A stretch of 64,000 nucleotides of DNA from Microbacterium sp. LWS13-1.2 (GCF_040144835.1 NZ_CP151632.1:3038001-3102000); one strand, 5' to 3'. Shown: positions 46,921 through 55,837, numbered from the stretch's first letter. A program made the numbers and translations. Notes: generated from the sequence alone by a model not told the origin.

Positions 46921-47864
46921 AGAATCGCCAACGGGTTCACGGGTGAGCCCGTGCCTCCTTCCACGACCAGCGGGGCCGCGATGAAGGCGAACTCGTAAAC
47001 GCCTCGGCGTGCGCACTCGTCAGCCAACGCTGAGAGCTCACAGTGGTCCACGAGTGCGACACCGAAAGCAAACGTTGCCCCGTGAACCGTCCACGGGATT
47101 CCCCACTCGTTGGGCATCTGGTCCTGCATGTCCCATCCCAGCACCGCGATGTCACGGTCGCGAACGAACTTCAGGCATGATCCGTGCAGCCCGGGACGGC
47201 GGGGCTGCCCATCGGCCGTTAACTCGGAACCCCACGGCGGGTGCTCGCGATCCCAGCGGTCTCTGCCCGAGTACACGAGTGCAGCGTCACCAGGCTGCAC
47301 GTCGACGCGTTGGTGGGCGGCAACCGCGTCAAGTTCTTCTCCGGTCACCGGTCGTTGATGCGTCACGTAAGGCTCGCCTCGGAAGCGAGTGACATCGAGC
47401 AACACACCGCGGGTGATGATCCCGTCACGCCATTTGTCGATCGCGCCCCAGCTGCTTCCTGTATGGCCCAGGACCTCTGCGGGATTCTTCCCACCCCACA
47501 TGCCCTCGTCGTCCCAGGTGTGACACAGTGCGTCGATGTGCGTGGACACCATGCCGTGATAGTCGATGCCGTAGAAGTCGCGGGCGGCACCGCCGCCGAC
47601 ACGACGTTCAGTGCGAAGATAGTGTTGCGCAGGGTAGGGGTTGGTTGGACCGGGCTCGGTCGGAAAGGGTCGGCTCAGGGAGAAGACGTCTCCGGTCTTC
47701 GCGAGGGACAGCGCTGCGATTCTCTTCTGCGGGGTGATGAGGTTCAGCGCCCCCTTTTCGTCGTCGGGTCCCCAACGATCCCAATTGCGCCGACCATGCA
47801 GTTCGCGAAGGATGTCTGCTCGAGACGAGCGTGGGCTCATGCGGTCCGGCATTTCACACGGCAT
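46917..47864 (-). CDS. Cyclase-family metal-dependent hydrolase (kynurenine formamidase-like)
   Basis: A 315-residue member of the cyclase family. The metal-binding signature appears as YHGMVSTHIDALCHTW (HxxxxHxDxxxH), preceded by KGALNLITPQKR and followed by ITRGVLLDVTRF and PGDAALVYSGRDR. Such enzymes hydrolyse amides, lactones or cyclic substrates. Its start overlaps the end of the RraA gene by 11 bases, so the two are one operon on the minus strand. The real substrate is unknown. Confidence 0.9.
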   Translation of the reverse strand: MPCEMPDRMSPRSSRADILRELHGRRNWDRWGPDDEKGALNLITPQKRIAALSLAKTGDVFSLSRPFPTEPGPTNPYPAQHYLRTERRVGGGAARDFYGIDYHGMVSTHIDALCHTWDDEGMWGGKNPAEVLGHTGSSWGAIDKWRDGIITRGVLLDVTRFRGEPYVTHQRPVTGEELDAVAAHQRVDVQPGDAALVYSGRDRWDREHPPWGSELTADGQPRRPGLHGSCLKFVRDRDIAVLGWDMQDQMPNEWGIPWTVHGATFAFGVALVDHCELSALADECARRGVYEFAFIAAPLVVEGGTGSPVNPLAIL

Positions 47865-48588
47865 GCATCTTGCTCAGGCCGGCGGTGATGTCGGCGATCG
47901 TCACGTTTGCGTCGATGCTTTCGCGCACCGCATTCTCTTTTGCGACGATGCTCTCGCAGATCTCCAGCACACGTAGCACGTGGTCTCTCGGCACGAAGCA
48001 AACTCCGGTGTCGTCGGCGACGACAACATCGCCTGCCTGAACGAGGACGTCATGGATGCGTACCGGGCCGTTCACTTCCGTCGTCGCGACGCGCCACTTT
48101 CCCGTGATGGGAGAGATCGACGTCGACCAGATCGGGAAGTCGATCGCACGCTGGGCAGAGACGTCACGGATGCCTCCATCGACCACCGCACCCAGTTCCC
48201 CCTGCCGCTTCCCCATCGCCGCCGAGAGACCGCCGATCGCCGAGACATCGGGCATGCCCTGGATCACCAGCACATCTCCTGGCTGCGCGACATGGTGTGC
48301 CTCCACCTCGGCCATGGCGTCGACACCCTGCGCGGCATTCAGAGCCGGTTGCGTCGAGACCGGATCGTGCCGGAGCGTGAGAGCAGGGCCAACGATCTGT
48401 CGCCCCGGCATCGTGGGCTTGAGAATCGAGGAGCCTACGGTCCCCGCAATTCCAAGCTGATCGAGGGCATCAGAGACGGTCCCTGTCACATCCTCGAGCT
48501 CCATGTAGCGGGCGAGAACGTCCGGCGCAATCGGCGCGGGGGAGGGGTGGATGTTCTCAGTGGGGACGAGCCCGAGAGTTGCACTCAT
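47854..48588 (-). CDS. RraA-family aldolase/decarboxylase-like protein
   Basis: 244 residues of the RraA / 4-hydroxy-4-methyl-2-oxoglutarate aldolase family. VTGTVSDALDQLGIAGTVGS, GDVLVIQG and AVVDGGIRDVSA (the conserved Gly-Gly-x-Arg-Asp of the active site) identify it. In catabolic settings these enzymes cleave 4-carboxy-4-hydroxy-2-oxoadipate or decarboxylate oxaloacetate. It is the first gene of a two-gene operon with the cyclase-family hydrolase and has a candidate GntR site 76 bases upstream. Confidence 0.9.
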   Translation of the reverse strand: MSATLGLVPTENIHPSPAPIAPDVLARYMELEDVTGTVSDALDQLGIAGTVGSSILKPTMPGRQIVGPALTLRHDPVSTQPALNAAQGVDAMAEVEAHHVAQPGDVLVIQGMPDVSAIGGLSAAMGKRQGELGAVVDGGIRDVSAQRAIDFPIWSTSISPITGKWRVATTEVNGPVRIHDVLVQAGDVVVADDTGVCFVPRDHVLRVLEICESIVAKENAVRESIDANVTIADITAGLSKMHAV

Positions 48589-48663
48589 AGCGTCTTTGCC
48601 TCAGTTCGTAGGAATCATTGTTCGCCGGCGCGAGCCCCGGCGATGGGAGTCTACCCTTTTCGC

Positions 48664-48677
48664 AGACTGTCTGACAA
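48664..48677. promoter_or_regulatory. Candidate GntR operator (site 2)
   Basis: AGACTGTCTGACAA lies 76 bases before the RraA start codon. The identical 14-mer, inverted, is at 49101-49114. Confidence 0.65.
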
Positions 48678-49100
48678 CCTGACGGAGATGACGGGTACGA
48701 ACTTCATGATTCGGTACTTATACTGAGCCATTCCCCGCTCCGAGTGGCCGAGGGCCCGGCGCGCATCGAGCCACTCCGAAGGGGACAACTGCCCCGGAGT
48801 TGGTCGCCTCGGTCGGCAACGCTGCTCTGGACTCGAGCCGGTCGCCGATGCTCGGTGGTACGGGTTCGTGGCAACGAACAGGGGTGCCGATCGTGTCCTC
48901 CTTTATTCATCCGCACCCAGCGACCTGGAACACATGGCGTCATCGTCGAGTCGGAGTGCCTGGTCTCAATTCCTGGGCCTCACGGACGATGGTCGCTTCG
49001 AACCTGTTGGCAATAAGGTCGCAACTCTCTATAGGTCTCCGCGCTGGGGTGACGCGCCATGAATGCAGTGGATGGCGGACATCAGCGCTCGGGCGGGTGA

Positions 49101-49114
49101 TTGTCAGACAGTCT
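49101..49114. promoter_or_regulatory. Candidate GntR operator (site 3) before the transporter
   Basis: TTGTCAGACAGTCT is the exact reverse complement of site 2. A further partial copy, CAGTCTGTCGG, follows at 49121-49131, so two dimers may bind here. It lies 79 bases before the transporter start. Confidence 0.65.
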
Positions 49115-49192
49115 GTTGACCAGTCTGTCGGAGAATGCTACTTTGGCGGCGCGGTCGACGTCGATCGTTAGCGACATAGACAGGAAGAGGCA

Positions 49193-50551
49193 ATGGAGCA
49201 GAACCTTACCGCTACGCCCGAACCGCGCGTGGGGGCTGTGAACCCACCGCATCACACCGACATCCGAACAGCGCGGAGGGTGATCGTCGCGGCTGCGCTC
49301 GGAAACTTCGTCGAGTGGTTCGACTACGGCGTCTACGGATTCCTCGCGGCGACGATCGCCAAAGTCTTCTTCCCGGGCACAGACCCGACGACACAGATCA
49401 TCGCCGCGATCGGCGTGTTCGGCGTAGGTTTTCTCATTCGCCCGATCGGCGCCATCATCTTCGGATCACACGCGGACAAACACGGCCGCAAGCCGGTGAT
49501 GCTGTTCACGGTTGTGCTGATGTCGGGAGCAACGTTCCTCATCGGCGTGCTGCCGACGTATCAGGCGATCGGGCTCTGGGCCCCAGCGTTGCTCATCGTG
49601 ATCCGCCTCCTGCAGGGGATTGGGGCGGGTGGCGAAGTCGGGAGCGTCACTGTCGTCCTCTCCGAAGCTGCACCGCCCCGCCGTCGCGGATTCGCCGGGA
49701 GCATGTCCCCCGTTTCTTCGTTCATGGCGTTCCTGACCGCATCCACGCTCGTTCTGCTGCTCAATGTCTCGCTCACCCCCGATCAACTCGAAGCCTGGGG
49801 ATGGCGCATCCCGTTCCTGTTGTCGCTGCCTCTCGGCTTCGTCGGGCTGTTGCTGCGCTGGCGGCTTGAAGAGACCGTCCCGTTCAAACAGCTCGTCGAT
49901 GAAAACCGCGTGTCTCCTGCACCCGTCCGTGAAGTGTTCCGCAAGTCACCGGGAGCCATGCTGGTCATGGGAGGCATCACCGCGACCACCGCAGTCGGTC
50001 TCTGGATGCTCGTCACCTATATGACGTCGTTTCTGTCAAACACGGTAGGGCTCACGGGCACGCAGTCCATCTTGACGACCGTGCTCGGCGTCGCAGCCGC
50101 CTTGCTCTTCACCCTGCTCGGTGGCGTCCTGTCTGACCGGTTCGGGCGCAGGCGGATGCTGATCATCACGACTTCGTTGCTCGTCGTCTTCGTGTACCCC
50201 TGTTTCCTGTTGGCGACGACAGGGAACCTGCCCAGCGCCATCGCGGGACTGATTCTCTTTGGGGCACTCCTTGGGCTGTTCGACGGCGGGTTCACGGCAG
50301 CGGCCGCGGAGCTCTTCCCCACCCGCTATCGCACCGCCGGAGTGGCGCTGCCGTTCAACGTAGGCGCCGCAATCTTCGGCGGCGGGGTGCCCTACGCGTC
50401 CGCCTGGCTCGTGCAAGCAACGGGAAACCAGCAGGCGGGAGCCTGGCTGGTGATCCTTGCTGCGGCGATTTCCTTGCTTGCAGCCATCGCAATTCCCGCG
50501 GCCACGCACGGACGATTCCTTGCCGGCCGACCTCTGGACGCGAACGATTGA
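49193..50551 (+). CDS. MFS transporter, metabolite:H+ symporter (MHS) family
   Basis: A 452-residue, 12-helix permease. AAALGNFVEWFDYGVYGFLA at helix 1, GVGFLIRPIGAIIFGSHADK with the loop 2-3 motif DKHGRKPVM, and RLLQGIGAGGEVGSVTVVLSE are signatures of the MHS family, which takes up carboxylates such as citrate, alpha-ketoglutarate, shikimate or aromatic acids with protons. Its promoter carries the candidate GntR sites, so it probably imports the substrate of the RraA/cyclase pathway. Confidence 0.93.
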   Translation: MEQNLTATPEPRVGAVNPPHHTDIRTARRVIVAAALGNFVEWFDYGVYGFLAATIAKVFFPGTDPTTQIIAAIGVFGVGFLIRPIGAIIFGSHADKHGRKPVMLFTVVLMSGATFLIGVLPTYQAIGLWAPALLIVIRLLQGIGAGGEVGSVTVVLSEAAPPRRRGFAGSMSPVSSFMAFLTASTLVLLLNVSLTPDQLEAWGWRIPFLLSLPLGFVGLLLRWRLEETVPFKQLVDENRVSPAPVREVFRKSPGAMLVMGGITATTAVGLWMLVTYMTSFLSNTVGLTGTQSILTTVLGVAAALLFTLLGGVLSDRFGRRRMLIITTSLLVVFVYPCFLLATTGNLPSAIAGLILFGALLGLFDGGFTAAAAELFPTRYRTAGVALPFNVGAAIFGGGVPYASAWLVQATGNQQAGAWLVILAAAISLLAAIAIPAATHGRFLAGRPLDAND

Positions 50552-50560
50552 GGGCGGCCT

Positions 50561-50602
50561 AGCGAAATGCCCACCTGCCGTTGAGTAGGTGGGCATTTCG
50601 CT
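50561..50602 (+). terminator. Terminator hairpin after the transporter
   Basis: AGCGAAATGCCCACCT (50561-50576) and AGGTGGGCATTTCGCT (50587-50602) are a perfect 16-base inverted repeat with a 10-base loop, ten bases after the stop codon. Confidence 0.85.
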
Positions 50603-50821
50603 GAAGCGCAACGGGACCTGTCACGCGAGGCGTCTTTTCGTTCCCCCGACGCCTCGACCGACGAACGCACCAGGTGTGGCGGACTGTAGGCGCGCACCGA
50701 GTTGCGCCTCCCTCGCGCCCAAAGCCCGCCGTGAGGCGAGCCTCTCCCAGAAGCCTCGTTGGGAATGCAGTCGGTGCTCAGCGAGCGACGCGGTGATCCG
50801 CCCGGTCTGCAGGCCGTAGCT

Positions 50822-51010
50822 TCACCGACCGCCCACGTTCATGGTGCGCGCGCTGGTGGCGGCCTCGGTGTGGCGTCGTCCGTCTTGCTGGTCTGCCTCG
50901 ACCCAGGTGGCGAGTGTGGTGACGGCCTTGCGGCCTTCGCTGGTGAGGGCGTGGCGGTGAGGGTCGAGGTTGTCGCGATCGCGTCGACGTTGGCAATCGC
51001 CGGCACCGCG
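50822..51010 (-). pseudogene. MarR-type regulator C-terminal remnant
   Basis: The minus strand reads RRDRDNLDPHRHALTSEGRK and AVTTLATWVE before a stop at 50822. This looks like the wing and last helix of MarR proteins (RDxxDxRxxxxxLTxEG). The helix-turn-helix upstream is missing. The call is tentative. Confidence 0.4.
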
Positions 51011-51013
51011 GGA

Positions 51014-51814
51014 TCAGGCCGCTCGGCCTCTTGACGAGCGATCCGTGCACCCGACAGTGACCGCCTCGGGGGGTGCTGCGCTGTCTGCTCGCAGCTGCTC
51101 CTGGGCGAGGGCACCTGCGCGCGCAAAGACATCGAGCTGTGCCGGGTTGTAGAGCGCCACGACGGCCTCTATCAGGGTCTGCGTCGCCCTTCGTCGGTTC
51201 CGCGTCAGGCGTTGGGCGGGATCATTCAGCCACGGGTAGTCGATCAAGTTCCTGACGAGTCCGGGAGCGAGCTGCTCCGCGAGACGCTGCCGTTGTTGAT
51301 CGTCAGCGTCGGACAGCAGCGAATCGATCTCTCTGGTCAGTGCCTCGGACTGGGCGTCCACTTCGACCATCCGTTTCAGATCTGCCATCGCGCCGTCGTC
51401 GAACAAGCGCGTGTAGACGTGGAGGATGGACGTGTCCGCCTGCGACAGGTGTGATGCGGCGGATTCGAATCCCGCCGGCGCATCGGCCGGTGCTCGCTCG
51501 CGCAGGATGGTGGCGATGTCGGCTCGGGAACGCTGGAGTCGATGGACGCTAGCAGCGAGTTCCTCGTCCACTGCCCTGAGCGTTTCGCTCGAATTCTCAT
51601 CTGCCTCGCTGACCTCGCAGATCTTGGCCAGGGGGACCCCGAGCGTCACGAGCCTGCGGATGCGGATCAGTCGGATCAGATCGTGGACGCCATAGTGTTT
51701 GTAGCCGTTGTATCCGCGCTCCGGAACTTCCATAAGGCCGAGAGCGTGGTAATGCCGAATGGTGTTGACGGTGGTGCCGGCGAGTTCGGCGAGCTCGCGA
51801 GTGCTCCAGGTCAT
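51014..51814 (-). CDS. MerR-family transcriptional regulator
   Basis: 266 residues. The N-terminal winged helix is STRELAELAGTTVNTIRHYH and ALGLMEVPERGYNGYKHY, followed by IRLIRIRRLVTLGVPLAKIC and a coiled-coil dimer helix. The long C-terminal domain is helical, has no obvious metal-binding Cys, and resembles drug-binding MerR proteins in length only. Its upstream neighbour on the same strand is a small frame at 51830-52048. The last 20 or so residues may be foreign, since the MarR remnant begins right behind it. Confidence 0.88.
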   Translation of the reverse strand: MTWSTRELAELAGTTVNTIRHYHALGLMEVPERGYNGYKHYGVHDLIRLIRIRRLVTLGVPLAKICEVSEADENSSETLRAVDEELAASVHRLQRSRADIATILRERAPADAPAGFESAASHLSQADTSILHVYTRLFDDGAMADLKRMVEVDAQSEALTREIDSLLSDADDQQRQRLAEQLAPGLVRNLIDYPWLNDPAQRLTRNRRRATQTLIEAVVALYNPAQLDVFARAGALAQEQLRADSAAPPEAVTVGCTDRSSRGRAA

Positions 51815-51829
51815 GACATCGCCTTCCGA

Positions 51830-52048
51830 TCAGGGGTGCGCCGCACGCCGTGCCGGCCGTCTAGGTGCGAACGCGTTCGATGCGTCGATCTTGAGTACCG
51901 CTGGGACAGCAGAGGAGTGAGGGGCGGATGTCGCGAGCTTGACCAGTACCCAACCCACGGTCGGAGCAATGAGATAGGACGTGGTTTCCGACGCGGGATC
52001 CGAGTTGCGGGGCGGGTCTTCCCCGGGGTGCGATCGGGACGAACTCAT
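51830..52048 (-). CDS. Small protein of unknown function
   Basis: A 72-residue frame starting MSSSRSHPGEDPPRN at ATG 52048, with a strong GGAAGGAAGG ribosome binding site. It has one moderately hydrophobic segment (YLIAPTVGWVLVKLA) and a basic C-terminus. I do not recognise it. It lies 15 bases before the MerR gene. The good ribosome binding site favours a real gene. Confidence 0.45.
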   Translation of the reverse strand: MSSSRSHPGEDPPRNSDPASETTSYLIAPTVGWVLVKLATSAPHSSAVPAVLKIDASNAFAPRRPARRAAHP

Positions 52049-52159
52049 TGCCTTCCTCCTTCCGATGGAATTCGCGAAACGATACGTCACCTGTACCGCC
52101 ATATCAATACGAACCGTCTCGGATTGCTTCGCGGTCGACTTTCACCTAGGGTGGCCAAC

Positions 52160-52720
52160 GTGCCCGCGGTCCGAAATGAACGATCGAGACAGGCGATCCT
52201 CGATGCCTCGATCTCCCTTATCGATGAGTTCGGCTACGACAAGCTTTCGATCGAGGCCATCGCTCGGCGTGCGTGCGTTGGCAAGCAGACGATCTACCGA
52301 TGGTGGCCCTCGGTCGGTGCCGTCGTGCTCGAAGCCGCGACGCAGAGCCTGGACCCGGTCGTCACGTTCCCGGACACCGGCGACTTTTTCGCCGACATGC
52401 GGTCCCAACTGGTCGGGATCGTGAAGCTGATCACGACCACCGGGTTCGGTGCGGCCTACCGCGGAGTCATGGCGGCTGGCCAATCCGACTCCGGGCTGCT
52501 CGAGGCTGTGTATAGGGAGGTCATCGAGCAGAACGTGACTGCCTTCCGGGCGCGCGCATCGGTCGCTCGAGAGCGAGGGGAGATCCGCGCGGACACGGAT
52601 GTGGCGACCCTCCGCGACATCCTCTACGGAGTGATCGAGTACCGATTGCTCCACGGGATGTCACTGGAGGCGGCCTATATCGATGCGCTGCTCGCCGTCG
52701 CGTTCGACGGAGCGCGCTGA
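52160..52720 (+). CDS. TetR/AcrR-family regulator
   Basis: A 186-residue TetR protein. RNERSRQAILDASISLIDEF and IEAIARRACVGKQTIYRWWP form the DNA-binding domain, and a helical domain with a TetR_C_11/33-like pattern follows. GTG 52160 is preferred because AGGGTGG stands at a good distance; GTG 52151 is in frame. The frame extends far upstream to 51542 but only as antisense of MerR. A RidA remnant converges on it. Confidence 0.9.
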   Translation: MPAVRNERSRQAILDASISLIDEFGYDKLSIEAIARRACVGKQTIYRWWPSVGAVVLEAATQSLDPVVTFPDTGDFFADMRSQLVGIVKLITTTGFGAAYRGVMAAGQSDSGLLEAVYREVIEQNVTAFRARASVARERGEIRADTDVATLRDILYGVIEYRLLHGMSLEAAYIDALLAVAFDGAR

Positions 52721-52725
52721 GGGCG

Positions 52726-52877
52726 TCAGTCGATCACGGCAGAGGCCTCGATCTCGACCAGCAGGTCGGGGCGCCAGGGTTCCTGCACGCCGATAAGCGT
52801 GAAGGAAGGGAGGGGCTTCCCAAGCCCTCTGGCTGCTCGACCAGGCCCTCGGCGGTGCGGCTGAAGCGCACGGACAT
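52726..52877 (-). pseudogene. RidA-family remnant
   Basis: The reading begins MSVRFSRTAEGLVEQPEGLG after an AAGGAG site, then shifts frame and ends PSFTLIGVQEPWRPDLLVEI plus EASAVID, the normal C-terminus of RidA/YjgF deaminases. Only about 50 of 130 residues remain, so most of the middle has been lost. Confidence 0.7.
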
Positions 52878-52978
52878 GTCGTTCTCCTTCACTGAGTGTC
52901 TGCATTGAGCACGGACCATGTCGGCGGCACAGGGTCAAGGGTTCGACCCCGTTGCCATGGTCAACGTATTGAACTCAC

Positions 52979-53508
52979 TCATCGGCGGGGCGAGGTCGCG
53001 ACCGCGACGACGAGCGCGTTGGTGACGACCGCAGCGGCGGTGCGGGCGACGGCGGACGCCGCAGCAGTCGCTTCCCACTCACCGTGCTCGAACTGCTTGG
53101 CCCGCGTGAGGACGTCTCCGCTCCACGGGGTCTCGGGGTGAAACTGCGGGAGAGAGGCGTTCGAGCGCGGTTTCGCGCATCCGGGGCCGACGTTGGCGAG
53201 GACCGTCCCGCTCCGCGCGGCTTCTCCTCGAGGGCGTCCCATATCGGCGCCAGCAGGGAGTCGGTGGGGCGCTCGTCCCCGACCGCGTGCACGCGCTGGA
53301 GCAGCCGCCGCTCCTGTCGGCTCTCAATGGCCCCGGACAGTGCCAGATCGGTCACAGCCGCTCCGACCAGGACGTAGAACAGGGTCGCCTCTCCGGCGAT
53401 CATCCCGGATGACGGTTGGAAAAGCAGCAGCACGTCCTCGACCAGCGAGGGATCAGCGGGGATCGATGGGGGTGCGAGCGCCTCCTCATCCGCGACGTTA
53501 TCGGTCAT
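52979..53508 (-). pseudogene. GPP34-family protein, frameshifted
   Basis: The start reads SLVEDVLLLFQPSSGMIAGE and ATLFYVLVGAAVTDLALSGA, followed by IWDALEEKPRGAG, all typical of bacterial Golgi-phosphoprotein-3 (GPP34) domains. Homology then continues in other phases (RMRETALERL, RAKQFEHGEWEATAAASAVA), needing at least two frameshifts. GPP34 proteins in actinobacteria are uncharacterised. Confidence 0.75.
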
Positions 53509-53655
53509 TTCGGCACCTTCTCCATCGGACCCATCGCGCACCCTGTTCCCGCCACAGGGTCAAGTCGGGGGCCGTGCTTGTCCCTGTGGCGAGGACACGG
53601 TCTTCACTGGGAGAACGCGGCGCTCCTGCCACCCGACACAGAAAGAAGAATCGTC

Positions 53656-54219
53656 ATGGCTTCCCACCCGTATGAGGGGCTCCAGGACTTCGTCTCAGGA
53701 CTCCCGGAGTTCGTTCAGCCGCTCATCGTCGCCGGTCTGGGGATGATCCCCTACATCGAGGGCGAAGGATCCGCCGCCCTCGGCATCCTCGCGGGAATCG
53801 ATCCCATCGTCGCCGCCATTGCGGGTGCTGCGGGCAACATCCTCAGCGTGGTGATCGTTGTGCTGCTCAGTTCCCGAGTGCGCGCCTCCGTCCGGGCACG
53901 GCGCACCGTCACGGCCGAGGGGGCCACCGCCGTCGATGTGCTCGAACCGCGGCAGCACGCACCATCGGACGATACCAAGCCCACTCGCCGGTCGAAAGGC
54001 CGCCAGCGTCTCGGCGCCTGGATGGTGCGGTTCGGCGTTCCGGGAGCGAGCATCCTCGCACCCCTTGCACTACCGACGCAGCTCACCGCCGCATTCTTCG
54101 TGGCATCGGGCGTCAATAAGGGCTGGGTGATCCTCTGGCAGGTCGTGGCGATCGTTCTGTGGACGGGGCTCGTGGCCGCCGCCGCGCTCGGCGTGGTGTC
54201 GCTGCTCGGATGGGGATGA
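53656..54219 (+). CDS. Small multidrug export family membrane protein
   Basis: A 187-residue protein with about four membrane segments. LIVAGLGMIPYIEGEGSAAL and GILAGIDPIVAAIAGAAGNI match the Sm_multidrug_ex family, a hydrophilic middle loop is rich in basic residues, and RFGVPGASILAPLALPTQLT follows. ATG 53656 sits after AGAAAGAAGAA. No substrate has been shown for this family. It lies between two pseudogenes and appears intact. Confidence 0.82.
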   Translation: MASHPYEGLQDFVSGLPEFVQPLIVAGLGMIPYIEGEGSAALGILAGIDPIVAAIAGAAGNILSVVIVVLLSSRVRASVRARRTVTAEGATAVDVLEPRQHAPSDDTKPTRRSKGRQRLGAWMVRFGVPGASILAPLALPTQLTAAFFVASGVNKGWVILWQVVAIVLWTGLVAAAALGVVSLLGWG

Positions 54220-54533
54220 CGCGATGGTAACCGTCATCTAGCCCGTCGAGAACGCGTTGATCGCGGTCAGCCCTGGTGGGTGCTGTTCGCATTGTTCCTG
54301 GTGGTCGATCTGTTTGCGCTCGGTCGCGCCGCTCGCGGCACGAGCTCACCCGCCCGCGCCCGGATCCATGCTTGGGAAAGGCATCGAGACCGTGGCCGTT
54401 AATTGGGAAGCAGGCGGCGATCGGTGGAGAGTGGTCGACGTAGATTCGCCGCCAGACCGGGCATTGCTCGACCGTCCGACCTCATATTGCTTAACTCTGT
54501 GGGCGTTCCACACGAACAAAGTACGCTATGCAT
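54220..54533. other. Intergenic region with a possible TerC-like scrap
   Basis: At about 54280-54380 the plus strand reads VLFALFLVVDLFALGRAARG and later HAWER, resembling the first helix of TerC-type membrane proteins (DLxxxxRxxH). It has no start codon context and is short. The rest shows nothing. Confidence 0.25.
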
Positions 54534-55573
54534 ATGGGAAGCGTCGAGTCCCACGAGTCCAAGTCTGGTCGTCGGTACCGCGTGCGCTACCGGCGCCCCG
54601 ACAAACGGACAAGCGGGGGTTTCGCACCAAGCGCGAGGCGGAGAACTTCCTTGCCTCCGTCGAGACGCCGAAGCTGCGAGGCGAGTGGGTAGACCCGAGT
54701 CGCTCACGCGTGCGCTTCTCGGAGATCGCGGAGGCGTGGTACGCCAGCAAGATTCGGGTCAAGCCGACTCGGTCGGGCTACCGAAACTCGCTGGACAAGC
54801 ATGTGTTGCCCGAATGGGTCGATGTCAGGATCGTCGACATCGACCACGCGCAGGTGCAATCGGGGGTGGCCCGGCTATCGACGACGCATTCCGCGTCCTC
54901 GACGCGGAATGTCTTTCTCGTCGTGTCGGGTGCCCTCGCATCTCACAAGCGCGCCCCACTCCCCTGCGGCATCTGTTAACTCATGCACCTGAGCTCCCAA
55001 GGCTCTCGAAGGCGGAGCGTCACTGCCTGAGCCACGTGCAGGGCGGCAGACGTAGATGTGGCGAAGCGAGTTGTGCACGTCCGTCGCGCGGTTGCTGACG
55101 TGCGTGGCTCCCCTGTCTTCGGCACCCCGAACACCCACGAGCAGCGCATCGTTCCTTATCCGTCTCTGCTCGACGAAGGAATCGCCGTTCACCTCGCGAC
55201 CGGACGGCGCAACGATCTCCTCTTCTCAACCCGGGAGGGCGCGGTGCTCCGGGGCGGAAACTTCCGTCGGCGCGGGTTCGCGCCGGCGGTCGCCAAGCTT
55301 CAGTTCTCGGCGCCTGATGGCTTCCCTCACATCACTCCTCACGACCTCCGCTACACGGCCGCGAGCCTCGCGATCTCTGCCGGCGCGAACGTGAAGATTC
55401 TGCAACGAATGCTCTGTCACGCGTCAGCCGCAATGACGCTCGATGTGTACGCAGACCTGTTTCCGGAGGATCTGACGTCCGTCTCGATCGCTCTCGACCG
55501 TGCGGCGCGTGATTCGTTCGTGGGCAAACCGTGGGCAAGAGCTTCCGACGACGGTCCGAACCCTTCGCTTTGA
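54534..55573 (+). pseudogene. Tyrosine recombinase (phage-type integrase) of the island, frameshifted
   Basis: ATG 54534 begins an AP2-like arm-binding domain (KSGRRYRVRYRRPDKR), then the frame shifts near 54600 to GFRTKREAENFLASVE and the core-binding domain (RFSEIAEAWYASKIRVKPTR, LDKHVLPEWVDVRI). About 150 bases around 54910-55060 are scrambled, removing the first catalytic Arg. The catalytic C-terminus is preserved: HDLRYTAASLAISAGANVKI with Arg, MLCHASAAMTLDVYADLF with His and Tyr. It abuts the attR site in tRNA-Phe, so it is the integrase that made the island. Confidence 0.9.
55517..55539. repeat. Paired GTGGGCAA repeats inside the right island end
   Basis: Two copies of CGTGGGCAA (13-base spacing) overlap the last codons of the integrase, 114 bases from attR. 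They mirror the pair at 17281-17303 and are probably arm-type sites. Confidence 0.6.
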
Positions 55574-55652
55574 CCACGAGAATTGGTCGAATCTGCGGCT
55601 CGATCACCAGCCGGAGATGCCGCGAGATCCGCCTAATTCCTCGGGAAGGACG

Positions 55653-55688
55653 AAACCCCCTCCATGTAGAAGCTAGGAGAGGGTTTCA
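55653..55688 (-). terminator. Terminator of tRNA-Phe
   Basis: Read on the minus strand, AAACCCTCTCC and GGAGGGGGTTT form an 11-base stem with one mismatch and a short T run, just behind the tRNA. It belongs to the duplicated att sequence, so the element carried it. Confidence 0.75.
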
Positions 55689-55733
55689 GTGGCTCCGACC
55701 GGCATCGATCCGGTGACCTTTCGATTTTCAGTC
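55653..55733. repeat. attR: 81-bp direct repeat in tRNA-Phe
   Basis: Identical to 17086-17166. Here the repeat is joined to the 5' half of the gene, so the tRNA is complete: the element supplied a replacement 3' half. It marks the right end of the island. Confidence 0.92.
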
Positions 55734-55762
55734 GAACGCTCTACCAACTGAGCTACAGAGCC
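55690..55762 (-). tRNA. tRNA-Phe (GAA)
   Basis: A 73-base cloverleaf. The acceptor GGCTCTG pairs with CGGAGCC, the discriminator is A, the D loop is AGTTGGTAGA, the anticodon GAA is at 55729-55727, and the T loop is GATCGATGC-like. The 3' half is supplied by the integrated element. Confidence 0.95.
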
Positions 55763-55802
55763 GCGCGGCATCTCATACAAGACCTGCCGCGTCCTAGACG
55801 AA

Positions 55803-55826
55803 GGGCCCTCTTCGAAAAAAGGGCCC
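55803..55826 (-). terminator. Hairpin after tRNA-Asp
   Basis: GGGCCC occurs at both ends of 55803-55826 with TTTTTT in the loop on the transcribed strand. It lies between tRNA-Asp and tRNA-Phe and may be a terminator or processing signal. Confidence 0.5.
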
Positions 55827-55837
55827 GTCGCTCGGAG

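Larger units (their letters stand above)
48589..49192. other. Divergent intergenic region with GntR sites
   Basis: About 600 bases between the RraA operon and the transporter. Short frames in the middle match nothing I know. Functional elements seen are the two copies of AGACTGTCTGACAA, one near each promoter. The length suggests a lost gene. Confidence 0.5.
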
